Positions 6,528 through 12,870 of a stretch of DNA of 15,928 nucleotides are shown piece by piece (positions within the stretch are counted from its first letter, which is position 1; each line of letters opens with the position of its first letter). The notes under the pieces are model-generated. The model saw nothing but the letters and a program-made list of their open reading frames with translations, did no database searches and was not told the origin of the DNA. The stretch lies in contig JAKSDN010000178.1 in NCBI GenBank assembly GCA_022360075.1, positions 1 through 15,928 of the forward strand. Reading direction: 5' to 3'. This DNA is from Kiloniellales bacterium (GTDB lineage: Bacteria > Pseudomonadota > Alphaproteobacteria > Kiloniellales > JAKSDN01). The translations under genes and the position numbers were made by a program.

Positions 6528-9020
6528 ATCCGAAACAAGCGCGAGGCTAGACGCGAAAACGCGAGCGCCCTGTCGCAGGTCGGCCTGTCGATCGGTCTGG
6601 CCCGCGGCGCGCTGTTCCTCGAGCGCCTGCTGCCCGCGGTCTGGGCGGCACTGTGTCTTCTGTGTCTCTTCCTCGCCCTCGCCTTGTTCGACGTCTTGCC
6701 GCTCTTGCCGGGCTGGCTGCACGCCGGCCTGCTGCTCGGCTTTGCCGCCGCGTTGGTCGCCGTGGCCTGGCGCGGCGCGAGCGCCCTGAGCTGGCCGAGC
6801 CTGGAGCAGGCCGCCCGGCGGCTGGAGCGCGACAGCGGCGTGCCCCATCGGCCGCTGACCGCGCTCGACGACCGGCTGACCGGCGGGGCCCAGGACCGCG
6901 CCTCGATCGAGCTCTGGCAGGAGCATCGCCGCCGGCTGCTGGCGCGGATCTCGGCCCTGAAGCCGGGGCCGCCGCAAGCGGTCATGGCCAAGGCCGACCC
7001 CTTGGGCCTGCGCGTCGCCGCGCTGCTGCTGCTTTTCGTGGGCATCGTCGTCGGCCATGCGGATTGGGACGCAAGGCTCGCCGCGGCCCTGAGCCCGCGC
7101 CTGCAAGTGCAAGCCGCGATCCAGCCGCCCAGTCTCGATGCCTGGGTCAATCCGCCGGCCTACACCGGCCTGCCGCCGCGATTCCTGGGAGACGAGACGC
7201 AGGGCGGCACGGCCATCGAGGTGCCGGTCGGCAGCATCTTCCTGGCCCAGGTTCAAGGAGGCGGGCGGCCGCCAAGCCTGCGCCTGGGCGAGACTCAAAC
7301 ACCTTTCGAGGCGATCACGCCGGACGCCTACAAGATCAGCCAGGAAATCACGACGGGCGACCTCTTGGCGGTCCGTCAAGGCGAGACGACGCTGGCGCAG
7401 TGGGCCTTGGAAGTCATTCCCGACAACGCGCCGAGCATCGAGTTCCTGTCCCCACCGGGCCGTACCGAGCGCGCCATCCTGCGGCTCGAGTACGGCGCGT
7501 CGGACGACTACGGCCTGACGGCCGTGAGCGCGCAGATCGCCAGGGTCGACGATCCCGAGGCCGCGCCGATCGAGCTCACCCTGCCCCTTCCCGGCAGCGA
7601 TGTGCGCACGGCCGAGAACGCCAGCTACCACGACCTGACGCCGCATCCCTGGGCCGGCATCGCGGTCGAGATCAAGCTGATCGCCCGCGACGCGATCGAG
7701 CAGATCGGCGAAAGCGAGGCGGTACGCACGGTGCTGCCGGAGCGGATCTTCAATCACCCCGTCGCCCGCGCCCTCGTCGAGCTGCGCAAGCAGCTCACGC
7801 TCGCCCCGAAAGAGCGCCTGCCCATCGTTCGCGGGCTCGCCGAGATCTATCGCCACCCCGATCACTTCTTCCATGACCTGGTCGTGGCGCTGGCGCTTCA
7901 GTCGGCCGAGCGGCGCCTCATCCATGACCGCCGCGAGCAGGCGATCGCCGAGGTCCAGCAGTTGCTCTGGGATACCGCGCTGCGCATCGAGGAGGGCGAG
8001 CTGGCGATCGCCGAGCGCGACCTGCGCGAGATCCAGCAGAAGCTGCTCGACGCGCTCGCGGAGGGTGCCTCGGACGAGGAGATCCAGCGGCTGATGGACG
8101 AGCTCGAGGCGGCGCTCGACCGCTTCCTCGAGGCGCTGGCCGAGCGCATGCGCGAGCAGCTCGCGCGCGGCGACGAGCCCCAGCCCTTGCCGCCGGACGC
8201 ACAAATGCTGGAAAGCAGCCAGCTTCAGGAGCTGCTCGATCAGGCCCGGCAACTGGCGGAAAGCGGCGCCCGCGACGCCGCCCGCGAGTTACTGTCACGG
8301 CTCCAGGACATCCTGGAAAACCTGCAGGCCAATCCGATGGCGCAGATGATGAACCAGGACGCCCAGAACGCCTGGCAAAGCATGCGCGATCTCGAGCGCA
8401 TGATGCAGCAGCAGCAGGAGCTGCTGGACCGCAGCTACCGTCGCGCCCAGCAGGGCGACCGCCGCGGCCAGCGCCAGCAGGGCGAGTCCCAGCAAGGCGA
8501 AGGCCAGCCGCGGCAAGGCCAGCGCGGCGAGGGCGAGAACGCCGCCGACGCCCGAATGCAGGAGCAGCTTCGCCGTGAGCTGGGCGAGATGATGCGGCGC
8601 CTCGGCGAGGCCCTGGGCGACATCCCGCGGCCGCTCGGCCGGGCCGAGCAGGCCATGCGCGATGCCCGCGACGCGCTCGGACGCAATCAGCCCGGCGAGG
8701 CGATCGACCCGCAGACCCGTGCGCTCGACCAGCTCCAGCAAGGCATGGAATCGGCGGCCCAGGCGCTCATGGAGCAGCTCGGCCCGGCGCAGGGCCAAGG
8801 CCAGGGAACGGTCGGCATGCAGCCCGGCCAGGGCCGCGATCCCCTGGGACGCCAGAGCGGCAACAACGGCCTGGAGGCGCTGGAAGGCGTGGAGATCCCG
8901 GACCGGATGGAGCTGCGCCGCGCCCGCGAGATCCTCGACGAGCTGCGCCGCCGCCGCGGCGAGCGTCACCGCCCGCCCTTCGAGCTCGACTACATCGACA
9001 GGCTGCTGCAGCAGTTCTGA
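6528..9020 (+). CDS. TIGR02302/DUF4175 family membrane protein, start codon unclear
   Basis: A long alphaproteobacterial protein of unknown function, about 830 residues if begun at 6528. Two hydrophobic segments lie near residues 33-60 and 64-81 and a third near 161-177. An extracytoplasmic region with PPAYTGLPPRFLG and SDDYGLTAVSAQI follows, then a long charged helical region, then a Gln/Gly-rich low-complexity stretch (about 641-670) and a conserved-looking tail ending DYIDRLLQQF. This matches the published family outline: two or three N-terminal helices and a Gln/Gly-rich C-terminal part. Coding sense begins well before the first ordinary start codon (TTG at 6684), since the typical first membrane helix starts near 6630. 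The frame from 6507 has no ATG or GTG. The best placed codon is ATC at 6528, nine bases after AGGAAGGA (6511-6518); CTG at 6570 is an alternative. It follows lysA in the same direction. Confidence 0.85.
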   Translation: MRNKREARRENASALSQVGLSIGLARGALFLERLLPAVWAALCLLCLFLALALFDVLPLLPGWLHAGLLLGFAAALVAVAWRGASALSWPSLEQAARRLERDSGVPHRPLTALDDRLTGGAQDRASIELWQEHRRRLLARISALKPGPPQAVMAKADPLGLRVAALLLLFVGIVVGHADWDARLAAALSPRLQVQAAIQPPSLDAWVNPPAYTGLPPRFLGDETQGGTAIEVPVGSIFLAQVQGGGRPPSLRLGETQTPFEAITPDAYKISQEITTGDLLAVRQGETTLAQWALEVIPDNAPSIEFLSPPGRTERAILRLEYGASDDYGLTAVSAQIARVDDPEAAPIELTLPLPGSDVRTAENASYHDLTPHPWAGIAVEIKLIARDAIEQIGESEAVRTVLPERIFNHPVARALVELRKQLTLAPKERLPIVRGLAEIYRHPDHFFHDLVVALALQSAERRLIHDRREQAIAEVQQLLWDTALRIEEGELAIAERDLREIQQKLLDALAEGASDEEIQRLMDELEAALDRFLEALAERMREQLARGDEPQPLPPDAQMLESSQLQELLDQARQLAESGARDAARELLSRLQDILENLQANPMAQMMNQDAQNAWQSMRDLERMMQQQQELLDRSYRRAQQGDRRGQRQQGESQQGEGQPRQGQRGEGENAADARMQEQLRRELGEMMRRLGEALGDIPRPLGRAEQAMRDARDALGRNQPGEAIDPQTRALDQLQQGMESAAQALMEQLGPAQGQGQGTVGMQPGQGRDPLGRQSGNNGLEALEGVEIPDRMELRRAREILDELRRRRGERHRPPFELDYIDRLLQQF
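8448..8537 (+). repeat. Gln/Gly-rich degenerate repeat region in the TIGR02302 gene
   Basis: Short degenerate units of the type CAG-CAG/CAA-GGC-GA(C/G) recur through this stretch and encode QQGD, QQGE, QQGE, RQGQ and RGEGE. It is a low-complexity linker typical of this family, probably flexible and outside the cytoplasm. Confidence 0.7.
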
Positions 9021-9044
9021 GCGAGGGGAGAGACCCCGGCCACT

Positions 9045-9431
9045 TCAGTGGTCGTAGCGGGCGGAAATCGCGCCCATCGTCAGCGCGTCCTCGGCGGCCT
9101 CGCAGATCTCCTTGAGGCTGAACGGCTTGGTGACGACCTGGCAGATCAGCTCTTCCAGATTGTGCGCCCTCTGGCGCTCGGCGGAGTAGCCGGTCATCAG
9201 GAGCACGGGCAGGCTCGGATGATCGCGCGCGACTTTCAGCGCGAGCCCGATGCCGTCGAGCCCGGGCATGACGATGTCCGTGATCAGAAGGTCGAAGGCA
9301 TCCTCGTCCAGCACCTCGAGGGCCTGGACGCCGTCGTCGACGGTCGTCACATCGTGGCCGCGATGCACCAAGGCCCGCGACACGAAGGACTGCACCGCAA
9401 CGTCGTCCTCGGCGATGAGAATTCGCGCCAT
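9045..9431 (-). CDS. cpdR: CpdR-like single-domain response regulator
   Basis: A 128-residue stand-alone receiver domain with no output domain. Key residues are the acidic pair Glu8-Asp9-Asp10, phospho-acceptor Asp52 (LLITDIVMPG), Thr80 in LLMTGY and Lys102 in VVTKPF. The segment GYSAERQRAHNLEELICQVVTKPFSLKEI closely follows CpdR. In Caulobacter, unphosphorylated CpdR primes the ClpXP protease to degrade CtrA and other cell-cycle proteins; the CckA-ChpT relay phosphorylates and inactivates it. I chose the ATG at 9429-9431 (MARILIAEDD, the usual CpdR beginning, with AGGTGGGA just upstream). An ATG at 9459-9461, also with a purine-rich GGAAG site, would add ten residues. It converges with the TIGR02302 gene, and a CtrA-type box lies about 170 bases upstream. 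The receiver fold is certain and the CpdR assignment likely. Confidence 0.88.
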   Translation of the reverse strand: MARILIAEDDVAVQSFVSRALVHRGHDVTTVDDGVQALEVLDEDAFDLLITDIVMPGLDGIGLALKVARDHPSLPVLLMTGYSAERQRAHNLEELICQVVTKPFSLKEICEAAEDALTMGAISARYDH

Positions 9432-9541
9432 CGTCCCACCTGGCCCTCGTTGCTGCGGCATCCCTTCTTCCGAGAGGCAGCGAAGTGATAGCTTCGGCGA
9501 CCACCACCGCGTCCGGATCGCCGTCGCCGCTCTCCTATTCC

Positions 9542-9582
9542 GCCTCTATCGACGTCAGTCATAGAGGCCGGCGGAGTGACGT
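9542..9582. repeat. Inverted repeats in the cpdR upstream region
   Basis: GCCTCTAT (9542-9549) and ATAGAGGC (9561-9568) are a perfect 8-base inverted repeat with an 11-base spacer. ACGTCA (9552-9557) and TGACGT (9577-9582) are a second perfect pair that interlocks with the first. They lie about 110 bases upstream of the chosen cpdR start and could be an operator or a leader hairpin. I recognise no specific regulator. Confidence 0.45.
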
Positions 9583-9593
9583 AAGCTTAAGAA

Positions 9594-9626
9594 GTTAGGC
9601 TTAACGATCCGTTAAGCGAGCCTAAC
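9594..9626 (-). terminator. Imperfect hairpin after the zinc-ribbon gene (possible terminator)
   Basis: GTTAGG (9594-9599) pairs with CCTAAC (9621-9626), and CTTAACG (9600-9606) pairs with CGTTAAG (9610-9616) around an ATC loop, with a four-base CGAG bulge on one side. It begins 14 bases beyond the stop codon of the minus-strand zinc-ribbon gene, the right place for a terminator. Only a weak TTCTT follows on that strand, so intrinsic termination is uncertain. The same bases contain the CtrA-type box, and that may be their true reason. Confidence 0.4.
9601..9615 (-). promoter_or_regulatory. CtrA-type binding site (TTAA-N7-TTAA) upstream of cpdR
   Basis: TTAA at 9601-9604, seven bases CGATCCG, and TTAA at 9612-9615 match the alphaproteobacterial CtrA consensus exactly. 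It lies in a short AT-rich island between the zinc-ribbon stop and cpdR, 140-170 bases upstream of the possible cpdR starts. The gene downstream of it encodes a CpdR-like protein, part of the pathway that controls CtrA degradation, which makes a regulatory role plausible. Binding itself is inference. Confidence 0.55.
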
Positions 9627-9639
9627 GGCGGAAAGGCTC

Positions 9640-10305
9640 TCAGGGCGCCCGCTCGACGAACATGAGGTTGAGGTCGCCCTCGCTCGGGGGATCCTGCGTC
9701 GAAGTTTGGAAGGTGGTGCTGCCGCCGGGCGGCAGATCCGCGCCTTCCGGCGCGAAAGTCCAATTGGCGACCTCGACGCCTTCGCCGTCGGTCAGGATCG
9801 CCCGCAGCGCCGGCACCGGCCGGGACGAGTCGGAGACGTTCACGACCGCCCCTTCGATCAGCAGCGTGAGCTGGCCGTCGACCAGGCGCTTGACCGAAGT
9901 CACGTCGCGCAGGTCCAGGCCTTCGCCGATCTTGGGCTCGGCCGTCGCGTCCAGGCCGACCAGCGCGTAGAGCTTGGCCGCCTCCGGCACCTGGGCGACG
10001 ATCTGCTCGCGGCCGAACCAGGCTCCGGCGGCCAGGGCGCCCACCAGCAGGGCCAGGGCGGCCCAGCCGGCCGCCAAGGGCGGCAGCCGCCGCTTGGGCT
10101 CCGGCTTGCTCGTCTTGGAGGAGCGCCGACGGGCAAGATCGAATTCCTGCAAGGGCTTGATGGGGGCCGACTCGCCTTCCTGAGCCGGCGGCTTCTCCCG
10201 CCAGCTATGGCCGCAGCTACCGCAGCGGACCTGCCGCCCCTGCTCTCCCATGAGGGCCGGGTCGATCAGGAATCGCGTACCGCAAGAAGGACAATTCAGG
10301 ATCAT
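9640..10305 (-). CDS. Zinc-ribbon (MJ0042-type) and DUF3426 single-pass membrane protein
   Basis: A 221-residue protein. An N-terminal zinc ribbon has two CxxC knuckles, CPSC (Cys5, Cys8) and CGSC (Cys28, Cys31), followed by W35 as in the MJ0042 family. A basic linker rich in Lys/Arg/Pro precedes one membrane helix (AAGWAALALLVGALAAGAWF, around residues 78-97). The C-terminal part, with a predicted beta-sandwich-like pattern (LTLLIEGAVVNVSDSSRPVPALRAIL), matches DUF3426. The function is unknown; these genes often sit next to ftsE in alphaproteobacteria. I chose the ATG at 10303-10305 because the conserved MxxxCPxC start is there; an upstream in-frame start would add 21 residues with no family resemblance. 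A good promoter lies just upstream (10340-10368). It is divergent from ftsE. Confidence 0.88.
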   Translation of the reverse strand: MILNCPSCGTRFLIDPALMGEQGRQVRCGSCGHSWREKPPAQEGESAPIKPLQEFDLARRRSSKTSKPEPKRRLPPLAAGWAALALLVGALAAGAWFGREQIVAQVPEAAKLYALVGLDATAEPKIGEGLDLRDVTSVKRLVDGQLTLLIEGAVVNVSDSSRPVPALRAILTDGEGVEVANWTFAPEGADLPPGGSTTFQTSTQDPPSEGDLNLMFVERAP

Positions 10306-10339
10306 GGGGCGACGATGCAGACCGTCCCTGAATTTTGCG

Positions 10340-10368
10340 TTTATAGGATCGGCGCCGACCCAAGGCAA
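10340..10368 (-). promoter_or_regulatory. Sigma-70-like promoter for the zinc-ribbon gene
   Basis: On the minus strand, TTGCCT (10368 down to 10363) and TATAAA (10345 down to 10340) are separated by exactly 17 bases. The expected transcription start would give a leader of about 25-30 bases before the ATG at 10305. The -10 lies in a small AT-rich patch unlike its surroundings. Confidence 0.55.
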
Positions 10369-10393
10369 GCCGAGGCCGGCGCTTTACGAGCTT

Positions 10394-10541
10394 GACTCCC
10401 CTGTGCCATTCTCGCGGCACGAGCGCGCGATGGAGTCGAATTTCGGTGCATGGAGTCTACCGGGATTCGCGGGCCGATTCCCACTACTGTCGATTCCCCG
10501 GTGTTCCGAATCCACAGGTCATTGCTATGACTCTCCGAGTC
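10394..10541. promoter_or_regulatory. Dense cluster of nine GANTC (CcrM-type) sites upstream of ftsE
   Basis: GANTC pentamers begin at 10394 (GACTC), 10433 and 10453 (GAGTC), 10464, 10476 and 10492 (GATTC), 10508 (GAATC), 10529 (GACTC) and 10537 (GAGTC). A tenth lies just inside the zinc-ribbon gene at 10270. GANTC is the target of the CcrM adenine methyltransferase in alphaproteobacteria, and hemi- or full methylation steers GcrA- and CtrA-linked transcription through the cell cycle. The cluster ends 40 bases before the ftsE start, so methylation control of ftsEX is a natural inference. The sites are seen directly; the role is not. Confidence 0.7.
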
Positions 10542-10550
10542 GGAACACCG
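10499..10550. repeat. 11-base perfect inverted repeat in the ftsE leader
   Basis: CGGTGTTCCGA (10499-10509) and TCGGAACACCG (10540-10550) are exact reverse complements around a 30-base spacer. Inside, GACTC-TCC-GAGTC (10529-10541) forms a smaller, mutually exclusive hairpin made of two GANTC sites. It lies 32 bases before the ftsE start and may be a dimeric operator or an RNA leader structure. Confidence 0.65.
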
Positions 10551-10581
10551 AACAGTCGCTAGGCAGAGGATAGCCAGGGCC

Positions 10582-11316
10582 GTGGTCCGCTTCGAGGATG
10601 TGGCGATGCGTTACGGTGCAGGCCCCTACATCCTGCGCGGAGCCTCCTTCCAGCTCGAGCCCGGGTCCTTCCACTTCGTCACCGGGCCGAGCGGCGCCGG
10701 CAAGTCGTCGTTGCTCAAGCTCATGTACCTGGCCCATCGCCCGAGCGAAGGCCACGTCAGCTTGTTCGGCCGCGACGTCCGCGAGCTCTCGCGCCGCGAG
10801 GAGGCACTGCTGCGCCGGCGCATCGGCGTGGTATTCCAGGACTTCCGGCTGCTCGACCACCTCTCGGCCCTGGAAAACGTCGCCTTGCCGCTGCGCGTGG
10901 CCGGCCATCCGGAAGGCAAGGTGATCAGCCACGTCACCGAGCTTCTGTCCTGGGTCGGCCTCGCCGATCATCTGGATGCCCAGCCGCCGACCCTCTCCGG
11001 CGGCCAGCAGCAGCGCGTCGCGATCGCCCGCGCGGTCATCGCCCGGCCGAGCCTGCTGATCGCCGACGAGCCGACCGGCAACGTCGACGACCGGATCGCC
11101 ATGCGCCTGATGTACCTCTTCGAGGAGCTGAACAAGCTGGGCACGACCGTCGTCATCGCCACCCACAACGAGCACCTGATTCGATACCTGAAGCACCCGG
11201 TGCTGGAGCTCCTGGACGGCACGGTCGTGGTGCCGGGGGAAGAAGGCTTTCGCGACGAGGCCGCCGAGCAGGCCAAGAGCCTATCCCCAAGGGCACCCCA
11301 GGGGAGCGCGGCCTGA
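10582..11316 (+). CDS. ftsE: Cell division ATP-binding protein FtsE
   Basis: The cytoplasmic ATPase of the FtsEX complex, which couples ATP hydrolysis at the septum to activation of periplasmic murein hydrolases. The 244-residue protein has Walker A GPSGAGKS (35-42), Q-loop Gln86 (VVFQDFRLL), signature LSGGQ (138-142), Walker B LLIADEP (158-164, Glu163) and H-loop His195 (IATHNEH). YGAGPYILRGASFQLEPGSFHFVTG is the typical FtsE start. The GTG at 10582 begins VRFEDVAMRYG as in relatives; AGAGGA lies somewhat far upstream. The last ~25 residues extend beyond the usual FtsE end. The stop overlaps the ftsX start (TGATG). The upstream region is exceptionally rich in GANTC sites. Confidence 0.96.
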   Translation: MVRFEDVAMRYGAGPYILRGASFQLEPGSFHFVTGPSGAGKSSLLKLMYLAHRPSEGHVSLFGRDVRELSRREEALLRRRIGVVFQDFRLLDHLSALENVALPLRVAGHPEGKVISHVTELLSWVGLADHLDAQPPTLSGGQQQRVAIARAVIARPSLLIADEPTGNVDDRIAMRLMYLFEELNKLGTTVVIATHNEHLIRYLKHPVLELLDGTVVVPGEEGFRDEAAEQAKSLSPRAPQGSAA

Positions 11317-12215
11317 TGTTCATGAAGATGAAGGACCTGCCTCTCGAGCGCGACGGCTCGACCCGGTTTCTGCCGTGGCTGGTCGGCTTCATGGTCTATC
11401 TCGCCGCTTTGGCACTGACGGCCGGGATCGCCATGCAGAAGCTGGTCCTGCGCTGGGACCAGGGACTCGCCGGCCGGCTGACCGTGCAGCTCCCCCCGCC
11501 GGACTCGGCGAGCCCGGGCGCGGAGGGCCGGGAAGTCGAGGCCCGCCTCGCCGAGGTCATCACTCTCTTGCAGAACACGCCCGGCGTCACGGATGCCGAG
11601 GCGCTCGATCGCGACGAGATCGCCGAGCTGCTCGAGCCCTGGCTGGGCGACGGCGTCCACGACCAGGACCTGCCGCTGCCCACGCTGGTCAGCGTCACCC
11701 TCGACCCCGAGGCCGCGCCCGACCTGGGCGCGTTGTCGGCAAGGCTCACCCGCGTCGTGCCGGGCGCCGTCATCGACGATCACCAGCGCTGGCTCGGCAA
11801 TCTCCTGGACTTCGCCCACACGATCGAGACGCTGGCGATCCTCATCGTCATCGCTGTCGGCGGCACGGCCGTCATCACCGTGGTCTTCGTGACCCGGGCC
11901 GGCCTTTCGATCCATCGCCGGGTCATCGATCTGCTGCACCTGATCGGCGCCCAGGACTCCTACATCGCGCGTCAGTTCCAGGGCCATGCGCTGCGCCTCG
12001 GGCTGCAGGGCGGCTCGATCGGCCTGGTCTTGGCGCTGGCGACGATCTTGCTGATCGGCCATCTGGTCGAGCGCAGCCAGGCCGCCCTCCTGCCGGATCT
12101 CTCGCTGTCCCTGGCGGAGTGGCTGCTGCTGGCGCTGCTGCCCTTGGCGACCGCGCTGGTCGCCATGGTCACCGCGCGGATCACGGTGCTGCGCAATCTC
12201 TCGCGCCTGCCCTGA
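11316..12215 (+). CDS. ftsX: Cell division membrane protein FtsX
   Basis: The membrane partner of FtsE. The 299-residue protein has the FtsX topology: a cytoplasmic N-terminus, helix 1 at about 20-42, a periplasmic loop at about 43-170, helix 2 at about 172-193, a short cytoplasmic loop with IHRRVIDLLHLIGAQDSYIA, and helices 3 (about 232-250) and 4 (about 267-290). The periplasmic loop is the part that recruits or activates peptidoglycan hydrolases in known systems; the alphaproteobacterial partner is not visible here. The ATG shares one base with the ftsE stop, and GGGGAG (11301-11306) lies nine bases upstream, so the pair is surely cotranscribed. Confidence 0.93.
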   Translation: MFMKMKDLPLERDGSTRFLPWLVGFMVYLAALALTAGIAMQKLVLRWDQGLAGRLTVQLPPPDSASPGAEGREVEARLAEVITLLQNTPGVTDAEALDRDEIAELLEPWLGDGVHDQDLPLPTLVSVTLDPEAAPDLGALSARLTRVVPGAVIDDHQRWLGNLLDFAHTIETLAILIVIAVGGTAVITVVFVTRAGLSIHRRVIDLLHLIGAQDSYIARQFQGHALRLGLQGGSIGLVLALATILLIGHLVERSQAALLPDLSLSLAEWLLLALLPLATALVAMVTARITVLRNLSRLP

Positions 12216-12233
12216 AACGGCGACCCGGCGACG

Positions 12234-12863
12234 ATGGCACGGGTACTGGAATCGGCCTTGCGACATCGGCACCGCGTCGTGCTGCTGCGCCTGCTGGCCG
12301 CCATCGGTCTGCTGGCCGCGGTCTGGACCGCCGGTCTGATCTGGTTCGCCAACTCCCTGCCGGAAAGCGTCAGCGAGCCACGGCGGCAGACCGATGCCAT
12401 CGTCGTGCTGACCGGCGGCAGCGGCCGTCTGCATCGCGGCTTCGAGCTGCTGGAAGCCAAGCTCGCCCGCAAGCTCTTCGTCTCCGGCGTCTATCGCGGG
12501 GTCGAGGTCAAGGAGCTGCTGGGCTTCTTCCAAGGCGCGCCGGAGGAGCTCGTCTGCTGCGTCGAGCTCGGCTACGAGGCCGACGACACGCGCGGCAATG
12601 CGCGCGAGACGGCGCAGTGGATGCGAGAGCAGGGCTTCGGCTCGCTGCGCCTGGTGACCGCGAGCTACCACATGCCGCGCAGCCTGATCGAGTTCACGCA
12701 GGCGATGCCGCAGATCGAGATCGTGCCGCATCCGACTCTAAGCGCCAACTTCCGCCAAAGCGACTGGTGGCTCTGGCCGGGCAGCAGCGGCCTCTTGGCC
12801 ACCGAGTACAGCAAGTATCTCATCGCGCTGGTCCGCAGCGGCCTGCCCCCCAACACCCTTTGA
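12234..12863 (+). CDS. YdcF-like (DUF218) family membrane protein
   Basis: A 209-residue protein with one N-terminal membrane helix (about residues 17-39) and a DUF218/YdcF domain. Characteristic segments are TDAIVVLTGGSGR (53-65), the acidic ADDTRGNARET (116-127) and VTASYHMPRS (141-150). SanA and ElyC of this superfamily affect envelope integrity and lipid-carrier use in enterobacteria, but the biochemical activity is not settled. It starts 18 bases after ftsX in the same direction and its stop overlaps the plsC ribosome-binding site, so it belongs to the ftsEX operon. An envelope role is inferred from the family and its neighbours. Confidence 0.88.
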   Translation: MARVLESALRHRHRVVLLRLLAAIGLLAAVWTAGLIWFANSLPESVSEPRRQTDAIVVLTGGSGRLHRGFELLEAKLARKLFVSGVYRGVEVKELLGFFQGAPEELVCCVELGYEADDTRGNARETAQWMREQGFGSLRLVTASYHMPRSLIEFTQAMPQIEIVPHPTLSANFRQSDWWLWPGSSGLLATEYSKYLIALVRSGLPPNTL

Positions 12864-12870
12864 GGCCGCC

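Noticed and set aside
9021..9053. Possible bidirectional terminator between the TIGR02302 gene and cpdR (GGGG-AGAGA-CCCC and GGCCAC-TTCA-GTGGTC)
   Set aside because: The stems are only 4-6 bases, there is no T-tract on either strand, and the second stem overlaps the cpdR stop codon. Too weak to call.
10392..10420. TTGACT as a -35 for ftsE
   Set aside because: At 16-18 bases downstream there is only GC-rich sequence with no -10 resemblance.
10508..10516. Single DnaA-box-like GAATCCACA as evidence for a replication origin
   Set aside because: It matches the consensus at seven of nine bases, occurs once and has no AT-rich unwinding region nearby. Kept only as an alternative idea for the GANTC cluster.
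10968..12731. 587-codon minus-strand frame opposite ftsE, ftsX and the YdcF-like gene
   Set aside because: It spans three well-supported genes on the other strand, with a Gln/Asp/Arg-rich translation and no ribosome-binding site or family resemblance.
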